A stretch of 64,000 nt of DNA from Ereboglobus luteus (GCF_003096195.1 NZ_CP023004.1:3700501-3764500), one strand, 5' to 3'; counted from the stretch's first letter, positions 17,226-26,173 are shown. Numbers and translations: made by a program. The notes: generated by a model from the letters alone, not told the origin.

Positions 17226-18152
17226 TCAGCCCACGTCAACCTCGACCACAAAACTTTGTGTCTGCCCCGGCATGACCCAGTGCATGCCCACGCCATGGGT
17301 CGGCGCATTCGGCGGCCCCATCCACGGCTCGACGCAGAAGTAGGGCACCTTGTCATCGAGAGTCCATGTCACAAAAAGCGAGTCAGGCTCGGGCACTTTG
17401 CTTGTGCCGAGCTTCACGCTGACTTGTCCCGGTTGTGTTTTCGGGCCAAACGTCACCGTGTTGTCTGTCAGCGCGGTGTGAAACGTATCGAGCAGCACCG
17501 GGTTCGCCATAGATTCCTCCGCCTTGAACTTGGGGCCGGGCTCGACGAGTTTTCCATCGGTGAAATCCTGCTTCATCGTTTTTCCGGCGGGAATGCGAAT
17601 CGCGTAATCCCCGCGCGCGAGGCCCTCGTTCCAGGGAAGCGTGAAATAGAAATGGTGCCCGGCGCTCCATGGAAGCGGCTGCGTGTCGAGATTGCGCAGG
17701 GTGTATTCGCAGGAAAGCTTGAGCGGCTCGAAGCGATAGCTGACGACAAACTCGTAGTCGAACGGATAACTCGCGCGGTTTTCGTCATCAAGGATGAGCT
17801 GCGCGGCGAATCCGCGCTCATCGCAACGCAGCACGTCGAATTTGCTCTGGCGCGCGATGCCGTGGATGGGCATTGGCCGGCGCACGCCATCGGCGGCCTT
17901 CCAGAAATGGATGTCGCCGTTGTCAAAAGTGCGCCCGCAAAACGGAAAGAGCACGGGATTGCCGCCCTTCACGACCGCGAAGTCATTGAGGTCGGTCATC
18001 TCGGGCCAGTAGAGCACGTCGCGCACCGTGCCGTCGCCAAGCGTAACATGCCAGTTCATGAGGCGCGCGCCCATTTCGGGCATGCCGAGAAACGTCGAGT
18101 TGCCAACCTGCCAGCGCGTGAGTTCTTTGCCGAGATAGGGGACTTTTTCCAT
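17226..18152 (-). CDS. Aldose 1-epimerase-like (galactose mutarotase superfamily) protein
   Basis: 308 residues from ATG at 18152. The in-frame extension to 18266 runs across the divergent promoter region and has no family features, so it is rejected. The sequence shows the beta-sandwich pattern of mutarotase-like proteins: GMPEMGARLMNWHV, NPVLFPFCGRTFDNG, PMPIHGIARQSKFDV with a catalytic-type His, SAGHHFYFTLPW with a second His, and a C-terminal VEPWMGPPNA (Glu). The family interconverts sugar anomers or acts on hexose 6-phosphates; the substrate here is unknown. It is divergent from the nfeD operon. Confidence 0.83.
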   Translation of the reverse strand: MEKVPYLGKELTRWQVGNSTFLGMPEMGARLMNWHVTLGDGTVRDVLYWPEMTDLNDFAVVKGGNPVLFPFCGRTFDNGDIHFWKAADGVRRPMPIHGIARQSKFDVLRCDERGFAAQLILDDENRASYPFDYEFVVSYRFEPLKLSCEYTLRNLDTQPLPWSAGHHFYFTLPWNEGLARGDYAIRIPAGKTMKQDFTDGKLVEPGPKFKAEESMANPVLLDTFHTALTDNTVTFGPKTQPGQVSVKLGTSKVPEPDSLFVTWTLDDKVPYFCVEPWMGPPNAPTHGVGMHWVMPGQTQSFVVEVDVG

Positions 18153-18286
18153 AGTCCTACTTGTTACGCCCGCGGCATGACGGCTGGCAAAATATTTCTG
18201 TAAAAAAATCCTCTTTTTCCTTCTACAAATATGCGGCACGGGGCTTGCGTTGTGCTGCGCGGCCACACAACATTCGCGACACGTTC

Positions 18287-19780
18287 ATGCTTCGCACCCT
18301 GATCACAGCTCTCCTCGCAACACTGGCGCTCGCAACCGCCTGTCCCGCGCTCACTAACCGATCGTCGAAACCCGAGACACCCAAGACGCCTCCACACAAG
18401 GCCGTCGCAGCCACCACCGACGGCGGAAAAACTCGCGTTATGGTGATCGATGTTCGGGGCGCGATCGACGAACCGGTGCTCTACATATTGCGTCGCGGCC
18501 TCAAGGAGGCGGAGGAAAACAAAACCCAAGTCGTCGTGCTCAACATGAAAACGCCCGGCGGCGCGGCCGGTGTTGCGATGGAAATGATGGAGGCACTGTC
18601 AAAGTTTTCCGGCGAAACAATCACCTACGTGAACGACGAGGCCATCTCCGCGGGCGCGTTTATTTCCGCCGCAACGGACGAAATTTGGTTCGCTCCCGGC
18701 GGCGTCATCGGCGCGGCCGCCGCCGTCAACTCCGACGGGCAGGACATTCCCGAAACGATGCGCCTCAAGATAAACAGTTTCTTTCGCGCCAAAATCCGCG
18801 CCGCAACGGAAGCGCACTCCTATCGCGGCGAAGTCATCTCGGCGATGATCGACAAGGACTACGAGCTCATCATCGACGGACAGACCCTCAAGGCCAAGGG
18901 CGAGCTCCTCTCGCTCACCGCCACCGAGGCAATGAAACGCTACGGCAGTCCGTCCGAACCGCTTCTCGGCGCGGGCATCGCCAAGAGCATCGATGATCTG
19001 CTCCAGCAAAAATACGGCTCGTCTAATTTCAGCATCACCCACCTCGAAGTCACTTGGTCGGAGCGCCTCGCGCAATGGCTCAGCATGGTCAAGCCGCTCC
19101 TCCTCGGCCTTGGAATGCTCGCGCTGTTCATCGAATTCAAAACACCCGGTTTCGGTTTCTTTGGCATCGCGGGAATTGTGCTCATGGCGGTTGTGTTTCT
19201 CAGCAGCTACGCCGCGGGACTTTCCGGATACGAACCCATGATCGTTTTTGTGATCGGGTTTGCGCTTGTTATATTTGAACTGATCTTTTTTCCCGGAGTC
19301 ATCGTGCCCATGGTCACCGGCCTGCTCATGATGCTGGGCTCGCTTGTTTGGGCCATGGCGGACTTCTGGCCGGGCGACCCGATCTCGGTCGCGTGGACAA
19401 CCGACGCACTCGTCGCCCCGCTCGTCAATCTCGGCATCGGCCTTGCCATCGGCGGCGTCCTGATTCTCGCGCTTTTGCGCTACATGCCCAAAAGCTGGTT
19501 CTGGGACCGCATCGAACTTGCCAGCGAAATCGCAGGGGCCGCGCAAATCGCCGGCCTTGATCCCGAGGCCGCCGGCGTGCTCGGCGCGCTCGTGGGCCGG
19601 CGCGCGCGAGTCACCACGCCGCTGCGCCCGTTTGGGCAAATCGAAATTGACGGAAAAATCTACGAGGCGCGGCTCCCGCTAGGCTCCGCCGAACGCGACA
19701 CCGTCGTCATCGTGCGCGGACACAATGACTTTTCGCTCGATGTTGAATCCGTCGATAAATCAGGGGGAGGCAACGCATGA
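18287..19780 (+). CDS. NfeD family membrane-bound serine protease-like protein (long form)
   Basis: 497 residues from ATG at 18287, where a signal peptide begins (LITALLATLALATACPA); an upstream start is rejected. Residues about 50-260 are a ClpP-like domain: KTPGGAAGVAMEMMEAL, NDEAISAGAFISAA with a candidate catalytic Ser121, and ATDEIWFAPGGVIGAAAAV. A block of four to five membrane helices follows (about 310-420), then a C-terminal OB fold (VGRRARVTTPLRPFGQIEID). This is the NfeD1a architecture, usually paired with flotillin. It probably cleaves membrane proteins such as stomatin-type partners. The next gene overlaps by 4 bp. Confidence 0.92.
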   Translation: MLRTLITALLATLALATACPALTNRSSKPETPKTPPHKAVAATTDGGKTRVMVIDVRGAIDEPVLYILRRGLKEAEENKTQVVVLNMKTPGGAAGVAMEMMEALSKFSGETITYVNDEAISAGAFISAATDEIWFAPGGVIGAAAAVNSDGQDIPETMRLKINSFFRAKIRAATEAHSYRGEVISAMIDKDYELIIDGQTLKAKGELLSLTATEAMKRYGSPSEPLLGAGIAKSIDDLLQQKYGSSNFSITHLEVTWSERLAQWLSMVKPLLLGLGMLALFIEFKTPGFGFFGIAGIVLMAVVFLSSYAAGLSGYEPMIVFVIGFALVIFELIFFPGVIVPMVTGLLMMLGSLVWAMADFWPGDPISVAWTTDALVAPLVNLGIGLAIGGVLILALLRYMPKSWFWDRIELASEIAGAAQIAGLDPEAAGVLGALVGRRARVTTPLRPFGQIEIDGKIYEARLPLGSAERDTVVIVRGHNDFSLDVESVDKSGGGNA

Positions 19781-20244
19781 CGCTCATCGTCACCCTCTTT
19801 CTAATCGGGCTGGTTTGCCTGTGCTTTGAAGTCATCACGCCCGGGGGAATACTCGGCGCGATCGGCGGCATCTTCATGCTCATCGGCTGCGTGCTCGTCT
19901 GGAGCACCTATGGCGCGACTGCCGGCCTGACCGCAATCGTCGCCGTTCTTATTTTGGCCGGCATTCTCGTTTACATCGAAATCTTCGTGCTTCCAAAAAC
20001 GCGAATCGGCCGCGGCATTTTTAACAACTCAGCAATCACGGGGGCAAGCCAGCCCCCGCCCGCCAGCGAGAAGGATGTCGTCGGTCGCGAATGCGTCGCC
20101 CTCACCACGCTCGCCCCCACCGGCTATGTGCTCCTCGACGGCAAACGCTACGAGGCGCGCAGCCTCAGCGGCTACATCGAAAAAGACGCTCTCCTGATCG
20201 TTTCATCACTCGACACTTTCACACTGCAAGTAACCAAAAAATAA
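19777..20244 (+). CDS. NfeD family protein (short form)
   Basis: 155 residues. Three hydrophobic helices occupy residues 1-72 ([20 protein letters not shown] onward), then an OB-fold domain ([40 protein letters not shown]). It lacks a protease domain, as in NfeD1b. Its ATG overlaps the stop of the long NfeD gene (ATGA-type 4-bp overlap), so the two are translationally coupled. It ends 11 bp before floA. Inferred role: membrane adaptor of the flotillin complex. Confidence 0.9.
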   Translation: MTLIVTLFLIGLVCLCFEVITPGGILGAIGGIFMLIGCVLVWSTYGATAGLTAIVAVLILAGILVYIEIFVLPKTRIGRGIFNNSAITGASQPPPASEKDVVGRECVALTTLAPTGYVLLDGKRYEARSLSGYIEKDALLIVSSLDTFTLQVTKK

Positions 20245-20255
20245 ACACACACACA

Positions 20256-21263
20256 ATGCAATCCATCGGTATTCCCATCCTCATTGTCCTGATCGTAATT
20301 GGCATCATCCTGATCGCCATTATCGGCTCATTCTTCTCCGTGTGGCTGCGCGCCCTCCTTGCCAAGGCGCCCGTCAAAATGTTCGGCGACCTCGTCGCCA
20401 TGCGCCTGCGCCGCGTGCCCTACGCGCTCATTGTTGACGCCCGCATCACTGCCAAGAAGGCTGAAATCGAGATTCCCGTTTCCGACATTGAGGCTCACTA
20501 CCTCGCGGGCGGCAACGTTGTCCCCACTGTGCAGGCCCTTATCGCCGCGCAAAAGGCCAACATCAAGCTCGACTGGCGCCGCGCCTGCGCCATCGACCTC
20601 GCAACCAAGGGCTCCGGCAAATCCGTCGTCGAGGCTGTGCGCACTTCCGTTGATCCCAAGGTCATCGACTGCCCCAATCCCGACCAGGGACGCGTCACCA
20701 TCGACGGCGTCGCCAAGGACGGTATTCAGGTGAAAGTCCGCGCGCGCGTGACCGTGCGCACCAACCTCGATCGCTTCGTCGGCGGCGCGAAGGAGGAAAC
20801 AATCATCGCCCGCGTCGGCGAGGGCATCGTCAACACCATCGGCTCGGCCGAGTCCTACAAGGCCGTGCTCGAATCGCCCGACTCCATTTCCAAAAACGTG
20901 CTCGCCCGCGGTCTCGACGTCGGCACCGCGTTCGAAATCCTCTCCATCGACATCGCCGACGTTGACATTGGCGAGAATATCGGCGCCAAGCTTCAGGAGG
21001 CTCAAGCCATGGCCAACAAATCCATCGCGCAAGCGCAGGCCGAAATCCGTCGCGCCGCCGCCGTCGCGCTCGAGCAGGAAATGAAAGCCAAGGTGCAGGA
21101 GATGCAGGCCAAGGTCGTCGAGGCGCAGGCAGAAGTCCCGCTCGCCATGGCCGACGCCTTCCGCAAAGGCAACCTCGGCGTGATGGACTACTACCGCATG
21201 CAAAACGTCCAAGCCGACACCGACATGCGCTCCACCATTGCGAAACCCGAACAGAAGAAATGA
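20256..21263 (+). CDS. floA: Flotillin-like protein FloA
   Basis: 335 residues from ATG at 20256; an open extension upstream overlaps the nfeD gene and is rejected. An N-terminal hydrophobic hairpin ([20 protein letters not shown]) anchors it to the inner membrane. The SPFH domain follows, with [20 protein letters not shown] and [20 protein letters not shown] typical of FloA/YqfA. The coiled-coil tail ([20 protein letters not shown]) drives oligomerisation. FloA organises membrane microdomains; the NfeD-NfeD-FloA order is the classic functional unit. A 7-bp-repeat inverted repeat follows. Confidence 0.95.
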   Translation: MQSIGIPILIVLIVIGIILIAIIGSFFSVWLRALLAKAPVKMFGDLVAMRLRRVPYALIVDARITAKKAEIEIPVSDIEAHYLAGGNVVPTVQALIAAQKANIKLDWRRACAIDLATKGSGKSVVEAVRTSVDPKVIDCPNPDQGRVTIDGVAKDGIQVKVRARVTVRTNLDRFVGGAKEETIIARVGEGIVNTIGSAESYKAVLESPDSISKNVLARGLDVGTAFEILSIDIADVDIGENIGAKLQEAQAMANKSIAQAQAEIRRAAAVALEQEMKAKVQEMQAKVVEAQAEVPLAMADAFRKGNLGVMDYYRMQNVQADTDMRSTIAKPEQKK

Positions 21264-21268
21264 CCGGA

Positions 21269-21373
21269 AGTAGCGAGTAGCGGGTAGTGCGTAGAAAGAC
21301 CACTGCTCGCCACCTGCGGGCGCAGCCCGTCGCTGACATCCTACTCGCTACTCACTACCCGCTACTCGCTACT
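21269..21373. repeat. Intercistronic heptad inverted repeat A (floA to hypothetical gene)
   Basis: The left arm (21269-21294) is built of near-7-bp units AGTAGCG AGTAGCG GGTAGTG CGTAG, starting 5 bp after the floA stop. The right arm (21348-21373) is its reverse complement at 25 of 26 positions and ends 10 bp before the next ATG. The loop carries a small GGGC/GCCC hairpin. In RNA this forms a long stem that closes the gap between two co-directional genes. Similar elements occur at 27427, 28355 and 49001. Confidence 0.85.
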
Positions 21374-21383
21374 AAAAAATACC

Positions 21384-21971
21384 ATGCTCGACTGGCTCCT
21401 TAAAAATCCGCAGATCGTAATCTTCCTCCTTTTCGGTGTGATCGCGCTCTTTGGACGCGTTGCGCAGATGCAGAAAGAGGCAAAGGAAAAACGCGAACGC
21501 CAGATGCGCTCCGGCAGGCAGCCGCCGGAGCAGTCGCGTTCGCGCGATGATGTCGCGGAGGAAGCCGAGCGCACGCGCCGGCTTCAGGAGGAAATCCGGC
21601 GCAAAATCCTCGCCCGCATGGACCGCGCCCAAACCCCGCAATCCATGCCGCGCGGATCAGCGCCGCCCCCCTTCCCCGCGGACAGGCAAACCGCCGCCGC
21701 CAAACCGCCGCCAATTCCCTCCGAGTCCGCGCAACCGGCATTCAGCGAATCGTCCGGCGCCTATCAATCCGCAATGGACAGGCTCGCGGAAATGCAGGCA
21801 ACCGCCGCCGCCGCCAGCGCAAACATGGAAGAGATTTCCGCATCGCAGGGAACAAGCCATGTCACATCGCCGGCGGTCAGCGAGGCACTCGCCTCCCTGC
21901 GCGACACAAACTCTCTCCGCAAGGCATTCATCCTCCGCGATATTTTGGACAAACCCGTCGGGCTGAGGTGA
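21384..21971 (+). CDS. Hypothetical membrane-anchored coiled-coil protein
   Basis: 195 residues; the family is not recognised. An N-terminal helix (LLKNPQIVIFLLFGVIALFG) could anchor it to the membrane. A highly charged coiled coil follows (EAKEKRERQMR ... EEAERTRRLQEEIRRKILARM, about 30-80), then a Pro/Ala-rich linker and a helical C-terminus that contains TNSLRKAFILRDILDKP. That last motif (kAFILREILDkP) recurs at the ends of small proteins near flotillin genes in my memory of Verrucomicrobia, so a link to FloA is plausible but inferred. It lies in the same orientation 120 bp after floA, separated by repeat A. Confidence 0.7.
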   Translation: MLDWLLKNPQIVIFLLFGVIALFGRVAQMQKEAKEKRERQMRSGRQPPEQSRSRDDVAEEAERTRRLQEEIRRKILARMDRAQTPQSMPRGSAPPPFPADRQTAAAKPPPIPSESAQPAFSESSGAYQSAMDRLAEMQATAAAASANMEEISASQGTSHVTSPAVSEALASLRDTNSLRKAFILRDILDKPVGLR

Positions 21972-21999
21972 GAAACTCCCGGGACGGGGCGGTTTGCGT

Positions 22000-22584
22000 T
22001 CAGCAACCCCCGCCGCGCGCGCCCTGCTCCGCCGGTGTTTTTCGCACCATCCGCAGCATCGATTCGTCGGGATTGACTCGCGCCACATCCGCGAGATCGA
22101 CCCACGCCAGTTCCTTCGACTCGCTCGTTATCACAAGCGGTTCGTCCGGATCCGCCTCGACCAAAAAGCGCACATCGTAATGCCAGTGCTCCGGCTCCTC
22201 GCCACGGCCGGGAATGCGATGCCGGTCCACGTCGAAAATTTTCACCGCGCCGTCCGCGTCCGTGACAAGTCGCAATTTTGTCAGCCCCGATTCCTCGCGC
22301 GCCTCGCGCATCGCGACCGAGGCGAGATCAAGCTCTCCATCGGCGTGTCCGCCAAGCTGCAACCACATGCCGAGCTTGCGGTGATGGGTGAGCAAAGTGC
22401 GCCGTCTCGCCGCATCCACAATCCACGCCGAGCCGGTCAAATGACCAGCGAGCAGCGAGCGTTCCGCGCAGTTTTCGTGCGCCTCGACAAACCGGATCAT
22501 GTCAGCCGCCATCGCCGCCTCGTGCGCGTCGATTCCAGTGGACGCATGGGCCCCGAGCATTTTCAAAATCGGCGCGCGCTTCAT
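22000..22584 (-). CDS. Nudix hydrolase
   Basis: 194 residues from ATG at 22584, chosen since a start at 22611 would overlap the LOG gene by 25 bp. The Nudix box is at GHADGELDLASVAMREAREE, followed by SGL; the REAREESGL half is perfect, while the first Glu of the canonical G-x5-E spacing appears displaced by one. The His/Trp-rich stretch EPEHWHYDVRFLVEAD and the preceding THHRKLGMWLQLGGH match a subgroup acting on nucleotide or ADP-sugar substrates. The exact substrate is not predictable. It is the last gene of a DUF481-LOG-Nudix set; its start lies 2 bp after the LOG stop. Confidence 0.9.
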   Translation of the reverse strand: MKRAPILKMLGAHASTGIDAHEAAMAADMIRFVEAHENCAERSLLAGHLTGSAWIVDAARRRTLLTHHRKLGMWLQLGGHADGELDLASVAMREAREESGLTKLRLVTDADGAVKIFDVDRHRIPGRGEEPEHWHYDVRFLVEADPDEPLVITSESKELAWVDLADVARVNPDESMLRMVRKTPAEQGARGGGC

Positions 22585-22586
22585 CG

Positions 22587-23174
22587 TCAGCTTTTCTTGT
22601 CGTTGGCCCAAAGACTCTCCGCCTCGAACGCCGGCGCGTTTGCAATCAGCGGCCAGATTTCATCGACCGAGTTTGCCACCGAATAAAGCGTGCACATTCC
22701 CGGTCGTTTGAAGTTTTCACGCACCATGCGTTCAAAGAAGCGGAGTAGGTCGTCGTAGAATCCGTCCTGGTTAAAAATCACGACGGGTTTTTGCGACAGA
22801 TTCAGGGAGCGCTCCGTGAGCACCTCGCTCAGTTCCTCCAGCGTGCCGATGCCGCCGGGCAGCGCGAGAAACGCATCCGCGCGCTCGGCCATGATGCGTT
22901 TGCGCTCGCGCATCGTCTTCACGACCACGAGCTCGTCTGCCTCGCGATAGGCGAGTTCGCGCTCGATCATAAAATCCGGAATGATGCCGGCGACGCGCCC
23001 GCCGTCACCCTTCACCGTCCGGGCCACCGAGCCCATGAGCCCGGCGTTGCCGCCCCCATAAATCAAATCCCACCCCGCCGACACCATCGCATGGCCGATT
23101 TGCTCGGCGGCGGCATAATATTTCGGATCAAGTTTTGCGCTCGAGGCACAATACACACAGAGGAGTTTTGACAT
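22587..23174 (-). CDS. LOG family protein (TIGR00730-type Rossmann fold)
   Basis: 195 residues from ATG at 23174, where the conserved start KLLCVYCASSAKLDP begins. Rossmann motifs are DLIYGGGNAGLMGSVA, TMRERKRIMAERADAFLALP, and the LOG signature PGGIGTLEEL. LOG proteins hydrolyse cytokinin or purine nucleoside 5'-monophosphates to the free base; in bacteria many are nucleotide 5'-monophosphate nucleosidases, and annotation as lysine decarboxylase is obsolete. It is cytoplasmic. It is co-directional with the DUF481 gene 50 bp upstream and the Nudix gene 2 bp downstream, suggesting nucleotide clean-up functions together. Confidence 0.92.
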   Translation of the reverse strand: MSKLLCVYCASSAKLDPKYYAAAEQIGHAMVSAGWDLIYGGGNAGLMGSVARTVKGDGGRVAGIIPDFMIERELAYREADELVVVKTMRERKRIMAERADAFLALPGGIGTLEELSEVLTERSLNLSQKPVVIFNQDGFYDDLLRFFERMVRENFKRPGMCTLYSVANSVDEIWPLIANAPAFEAESLWANDKKS

Positions 23175-23224
23175 GACATCGGACATGCCTGCGAAGAAAA
23201 CCCTTCGGCGGCGCGCCCCGCAAA

Positions 23225-24307
23225 TCAAAATATGTAGCCAAGCGTCGTCGTGATGCGCTGGAAGTAGCGAAGATCGCTTGCGAGCAACTTGTTGTATTCC
23301 AGTTCAACGCGCGTGGTGATGTTGAACGTGTTCGTTATCTTTCCCGTCAGCCCCGCGTTGAAATTGTATTTCTGGTCATTGGTGTCGCTGGTATTTAACA
23401 CGGCGATAAAATCCTGTGTCAGCGAAAATCGCCTGTTGATGGTCCAGCTTACGTCCTGAAAAACATTTATCACCGCCGATGTGTCATTGGGAGTCTTGGC
23501 GGCGCCACTGCTCGGGCTCATGTATTCCCTGTGCCGCATGGCCGCGTCCAGGCCCGAGGCGATCACGAGCTGTTTGCCCGAAAGCACATTGTAACCCATG
23601 CCAACACCCTGCTCCACATCGCTGCCAACAAGCGTTATCCGGTTGCGATCATAGCGGGTGTTGCTTTGAAAAAAGAGCCGTCCCGAAAGAGTGCGCCTGA
23701 AACGGAGATTGGACGAAATCGAATCGGCGGTGCGCGCGTCATTTGTTTCACCATAGGTGTATCGATTCAGGAAACGCGTTTCGGTCTTGGGCGTGCGCCG
23801 GTTGTTTTCTGTGCGCAAATAGATGTCCAGCTTGTCAACGCGCCCCGTCTGGCTGGTCAGGCCAAACTCGATGCGGTTGACCCACCCGGTGTCGTCAACC
23901 TTGGTGGAACGGGTCTTTTTTGCGTTGGCACGCAAGTCTCTGAAATCAATGGCCGAGAAACTTGCCTTCGTTTTGTCGATGGCCGGTTTTTTCGGGGTCG
24001 TTTCCGCCGTCTTCTTTTTCTCCTCGGCAGCCTTGGCCTCGGCGATGCGCTTCTCCTCGGCGGCCTTGGCGGCAAGCGCGGCTTTTTGCTCGGGCGTCAG
24101 CTCAACCTCCACGCTGGCCTTGGTTGTCGCCACAATGATATCGCCAAGAATATCCGACTTGAACGTGATCATGCCGTCGATGTTCTGGACAAGTTTGCCC
24201 TTGAGCTTGTCGCCGTTTGCCAGCGTCAGGACATCCGCGCGCACGACCGCGCCCGTTGTGCAAAACAGGACGGCAAAAATGGCCAGCATGCGCGAAAAAG
24301 AAACCAT
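23225..24307 (-). CDS. DUF481 (YdiY-like) outer membrane beta-barrel protein
   Basis: 360 residues from ATG at 24307 (signal peptide LAIFAVLFCTTGAVVRA). The mature N-terminus (DVLTLANGDKLKGKLVQNID) is the small beta-fold seen before DUF481 domains. An Ala/Glu/Lys-rich coiled coil spans about 70-110. The rest, about 135-360, is an alternating-strand beta-barrel ending in TTTLGYIF with a C-terminal Phe, as in outer membrane proteins. The related YdiY is acid-induced and salt-stress linked in other bacteria; the function here is unknown. It is the first gene of a minus-strand set with LOG and Nudix genes. Confidence 0.85.
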   Translation of the reverse strand: MVSFSRMLAIFAVLFCTTGAVVRADVLTLANGDKLKGKLVQNIDGMITFKSDILGDIIVATTKASVEVELTPEQKAALAAKAAEEKRIAEAKAAEEKKKTAETTPKKPAIDKTKASFSAIDFRDLRANAKKTRSTKVDDTGWVNRIEFGLTSQTGRVDKLDIYLRTENNRRTPKTETRFLNRYTYGETNDARTADSISSNLRFRRTLSGRLFFQSNTRYDRNRITLVGSDVEQGVGMGYNVLSGKQLVIASGLDAAMRHREYMSPSSGAAKTPNDTSAVINVFQDVSWTINRRFSLTQDFIAVLNTSDTNDQKYNFNAGLTGKITNTFNITTRVELEYNKLLASDLRYFQRITTTLGYIF

Positions 24308-24538
24308 GTCGTTCGTGTGACAATGCTTCGAAGTGAATGTTTGAAAAATCTCCACGTCTTGGAAGCAACGTCAAGCGCTACGGCTGAAATATTTACGCGC
24401 GGCAGCGCCGGAATAATCGCGCGACGACCGCGCAAGAGCGGCGCGGGGCGAACTTGGAGCTTGAAGAGGGCGGACGATTCCGCGCACTTTTGACGTTCAT
24501 CCACATCCTTTCAACGACAACAAACATACTCACCCACT

Positions 24539-24847
24539 ATGGCAGGTCTCGGAAAATTCCTTAAACAAGCACAGAAAATGCAGCGCCAAATGGAGTCGCT
24601 CCAAGCGCAGCTCGAAGCAAAGGAACTCGATTTCACGCACGGCGGGGGCGCGATCAAAATCAAGGTCAACGGCGCGGGCAAATTTCTCGCGCTCGACCTC
24701 GACCCCGAATTCCTGAAGGAGGACGCCAAGTTCGTCGCCGACACAATCCTCGCCGCAGTGCAGGACGCCGCCAAGCAGGCAAAGGATTTTAACGACGAGG
24801 AGGTGAAAAAAATCACCGCCGCAATCCAGATGCCCGGAATGATGTAA
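24539..24847 (+). CDS. YbaB/EbfC family nucleoid-associated protein
   Basis: 102 residues. It has the family's long N-terminal helix (LGKFLKQAQKMQRQMESLQA) and the central beta-sheet (GGGAIKIKVNGAGKFLALDL), followed by a helical end with AAVQDAAKQAKDF. Members form dimers that bind DNA and are very often encoded just before recR, as here (57 bp gap). It probably affects nucleoid structure or recombination. The region upstream contains the divergent promoter shared with the DUF481 gene. Confidence 0.96.
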   Translation: MAGLGKFLKQAQKMQRQMESLQAQLEAKELDFTHGGGAIKIKVNGAGKFLALDLDPEFLKEDAKFVADTILAAVQDAAKQAKDFNDEEVKKITAAIQMPGMM

Positions 24848-24904
24848 CGCCGCGCCGCCGCCGCTCGCCGCGGCCGACGGGTTCACCAGCGCGAAGCGCG
24901 TATA

Positions 24905-25522
24905 ATGACTCCCGCATTTGAAAAATTGCAAAGGCAGCTCAAGCAACTGCCCGGGCTCGGATTCCGGTCGGCGGAACGGATTGCGCTGCACCTGCTCGTT
25001 GAAAAACCGGAGCAACTGCCCGGGCTCGTGGGCGCGCTCGAGGAGGCCTCGCGCTCGGTGAGGCGTTGCGCGCGTTGCGGCAATCTCGCCGAGGGTGACG
25101 GCGACGAGGCGCTGTGTCCGATCTGCGCCGACGACCGCCGCGACCATTCAGTGGTGTGCGTAGTCGAGCATGTTCCCGACCTCGTGGCGATGGAGCGCTC
25201 GGGCGCGTATCGCGGCGTGTATCACGTGCTCCATGGGAAACTCTCGCCAATCTCAGGCGTGGGCCCCGAGCAACTCAATTTCGCGCCGCTGCTTGAGCGC
25301 GTAAAAAACGGCGAGGCGCGCGAACTGATCCTGGCATTGTCAAACGATGTCGAGGGCGAGGCGACGTGCCACTACATCACGCAGCATTTGCCCGCGACCG
25401 ATGGCGCGGAAATCGTAAAAACAACACGCATCGGTTTCGGCCTGCCAAGCGGCGGCGGCGTTTTGTATGCGGACTCGATAACGCTCAAAAGCGCGCTCGA
25501 GGGCCGTCGCGAGTATTTGTGA
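24905..25522 (+). CDS. recR: Recombination mediator RecR
   Basis: 205 residues. It begins with the helix-hairpin-helix KQLPGLGFRSAERIALHLL. A four-Cys zinc motif follows (CARCGNLAEGDGDEALCPIC), then a Toprim domain (VVCVVEHVPDLVAMERSGAY, VYHVLHGKLSP) and the C-terminal Walker-like GFGLPSGGGVLYAD. RecR works with RecO (and RecF) to load RecA onto SSB-coated DNA. Gene order ybaB-recR is standard. A small GCCCG/CGGGC hairpin follows the stop. Confidence 0.97.
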   Translation: MTPAFEKLQRQLKQLPGLGFRSAERIALHLLVEKPEQLPGLVGALEEASRSVRRCARCGNLAEGDGDEALCPICADDRRDHSVVCVVEHVPDLVAMERSGAYRGVYHVLHGKLSPISGVGPEQLNFAPLLERVKNGEARELILALSNDVEGEATCHYITQHLPATDGAEIVKTTRIGFGLPSGGGVLYADSITLKSALEGRREYL

Positions 25523-25523
25523 T

Positions 25524-25537
25524 GCCCGCGTTCGGGC
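25524..25537. terminator. Small hairpin after recR
   Basis: GCCCG-CGTT-CGGGC, a 5-bp stem with a 4-nt loop, begins 2 bp after the recR stop and lies between convergent genes. Only a short weak T-rich stretch follows (GGATTCTTT), so termination strength is doubtful. Confidence 0.4.
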
Positions 25538-25552
25538 TGGATTCTTTGAGAA

Positions 25553-26059
25553 TCAGCCGTCCGCTTTTTTGCTTTTTGCATCCTCGCTGAAATGTCCGCT
25601 TTCAGCGGCGCGCACAAAACCCTCCGTCACGCTCTTCAATCCCTCCCAGCGCCTGCGGATGTTCTTGGCCTCGGTCGCGCTCACTTGCTGGTCAGCGGAC
25701 GCGCTCGCGATTTCATAGAGCATGTCGGCAAACTCCTGCACAATCGCGTTGGTCGCGGGGATAAGATTTGTCCCCTGCGCTTGGGGAAGCGCAGGGGCGT
25801 TCTTGATATAAAAACCGTTCGCCTGCTCGCACACCCATTGGGCGATGCGCGTGTCGCCATGCGGCGCTGCCTGATTGCGCGTCGCGGCCAAAAGTTGCGC
25901 CACTCGATCCAGCGGATTGTTTGACGAATTGGTGTTGGCTCCCTGCGGCACAGTCTCCGTCCAGCGGTAAATCAGCGAAAGCGACAGACCCATGTCCGCG
26001 GCAATCTGCTTGGCACTCGTTGTTTTCAGGACTTCTTTGAGGACTTCGTAGGACTGCAT
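25553..26059 (-). CDS. HTH DNA-binding protein, phage CII-like (divergent from sucC)
   Basis: 168 residues. Residues about 13-35 (TSAKQIAADMGLSLSLIYRW) read as a clear helix-turn-helix. The rest is helical, with a Gln/Asn-rich linker and a charged C-terminus (EGFVRAAESGHFSED). The pattern resembles the 'phage regulatory protein CII' group, but no prophage genes surround it, so it may be a domesticated regulator. It is divergent from sucC across a 177-bp gap that contains a 10-bp direct repeat with 21-bp spacing, a good candidate for its own binding site. The target genes are inferred, not shown. Confidence 0.65.
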   Translation of the reverse strand: MQSYEVLKEVLKTTSAKQIAADMGLSLSLIYRWTETVPQGANTNSSNNPLDRVAQLLAATRNQAAPHGDTRIAQWVCEQANGFYIKNAPALPQAQGTNLIPATNAIVQEFADMLYEIASASADQQVSATEAKNIRRRWEGLKSVTEGFVRAAESGHFSEDAKSKKADG

Positions 26060-26142
26060 GGAAATAATGTAAAAATGATATTTTTTGCAGGATTGGGCAA
26101 TATTTGAGTCACCTCAAACGTAAATTTTTTATAACAAGTCAA

Positions 26143-26173
26143 AATGTGCGCGTATTTTGTCCCAATGTGCGCG
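26143..26173. promoter_or_regulatory. 10-bp direct repeat with 21-bp spacing between HTH gene and sucC
   Basis: AATGTGCGCG occurs at 26143-26152 and again at 26164-26173. The 21-bp centre-to-centre distance equals two helical turns, so both copies face the same side of DNA. A second near-repeat, TTGAGTCAC (26104-26112) and TTGAGTTAC (26220-26228), flanks them. The site lies 64-94 bp before the sucC ATG and 84-114 bp before the HTH gene start, a fitting place for a regulator of either gene. Confidence 0.5.

Noticed and set aside
17154-18203. 349-codon plus frame over the mutarotase-like gene
   Set aside because: Antisense of a gene with recognisable conserved His and Glu motifs.
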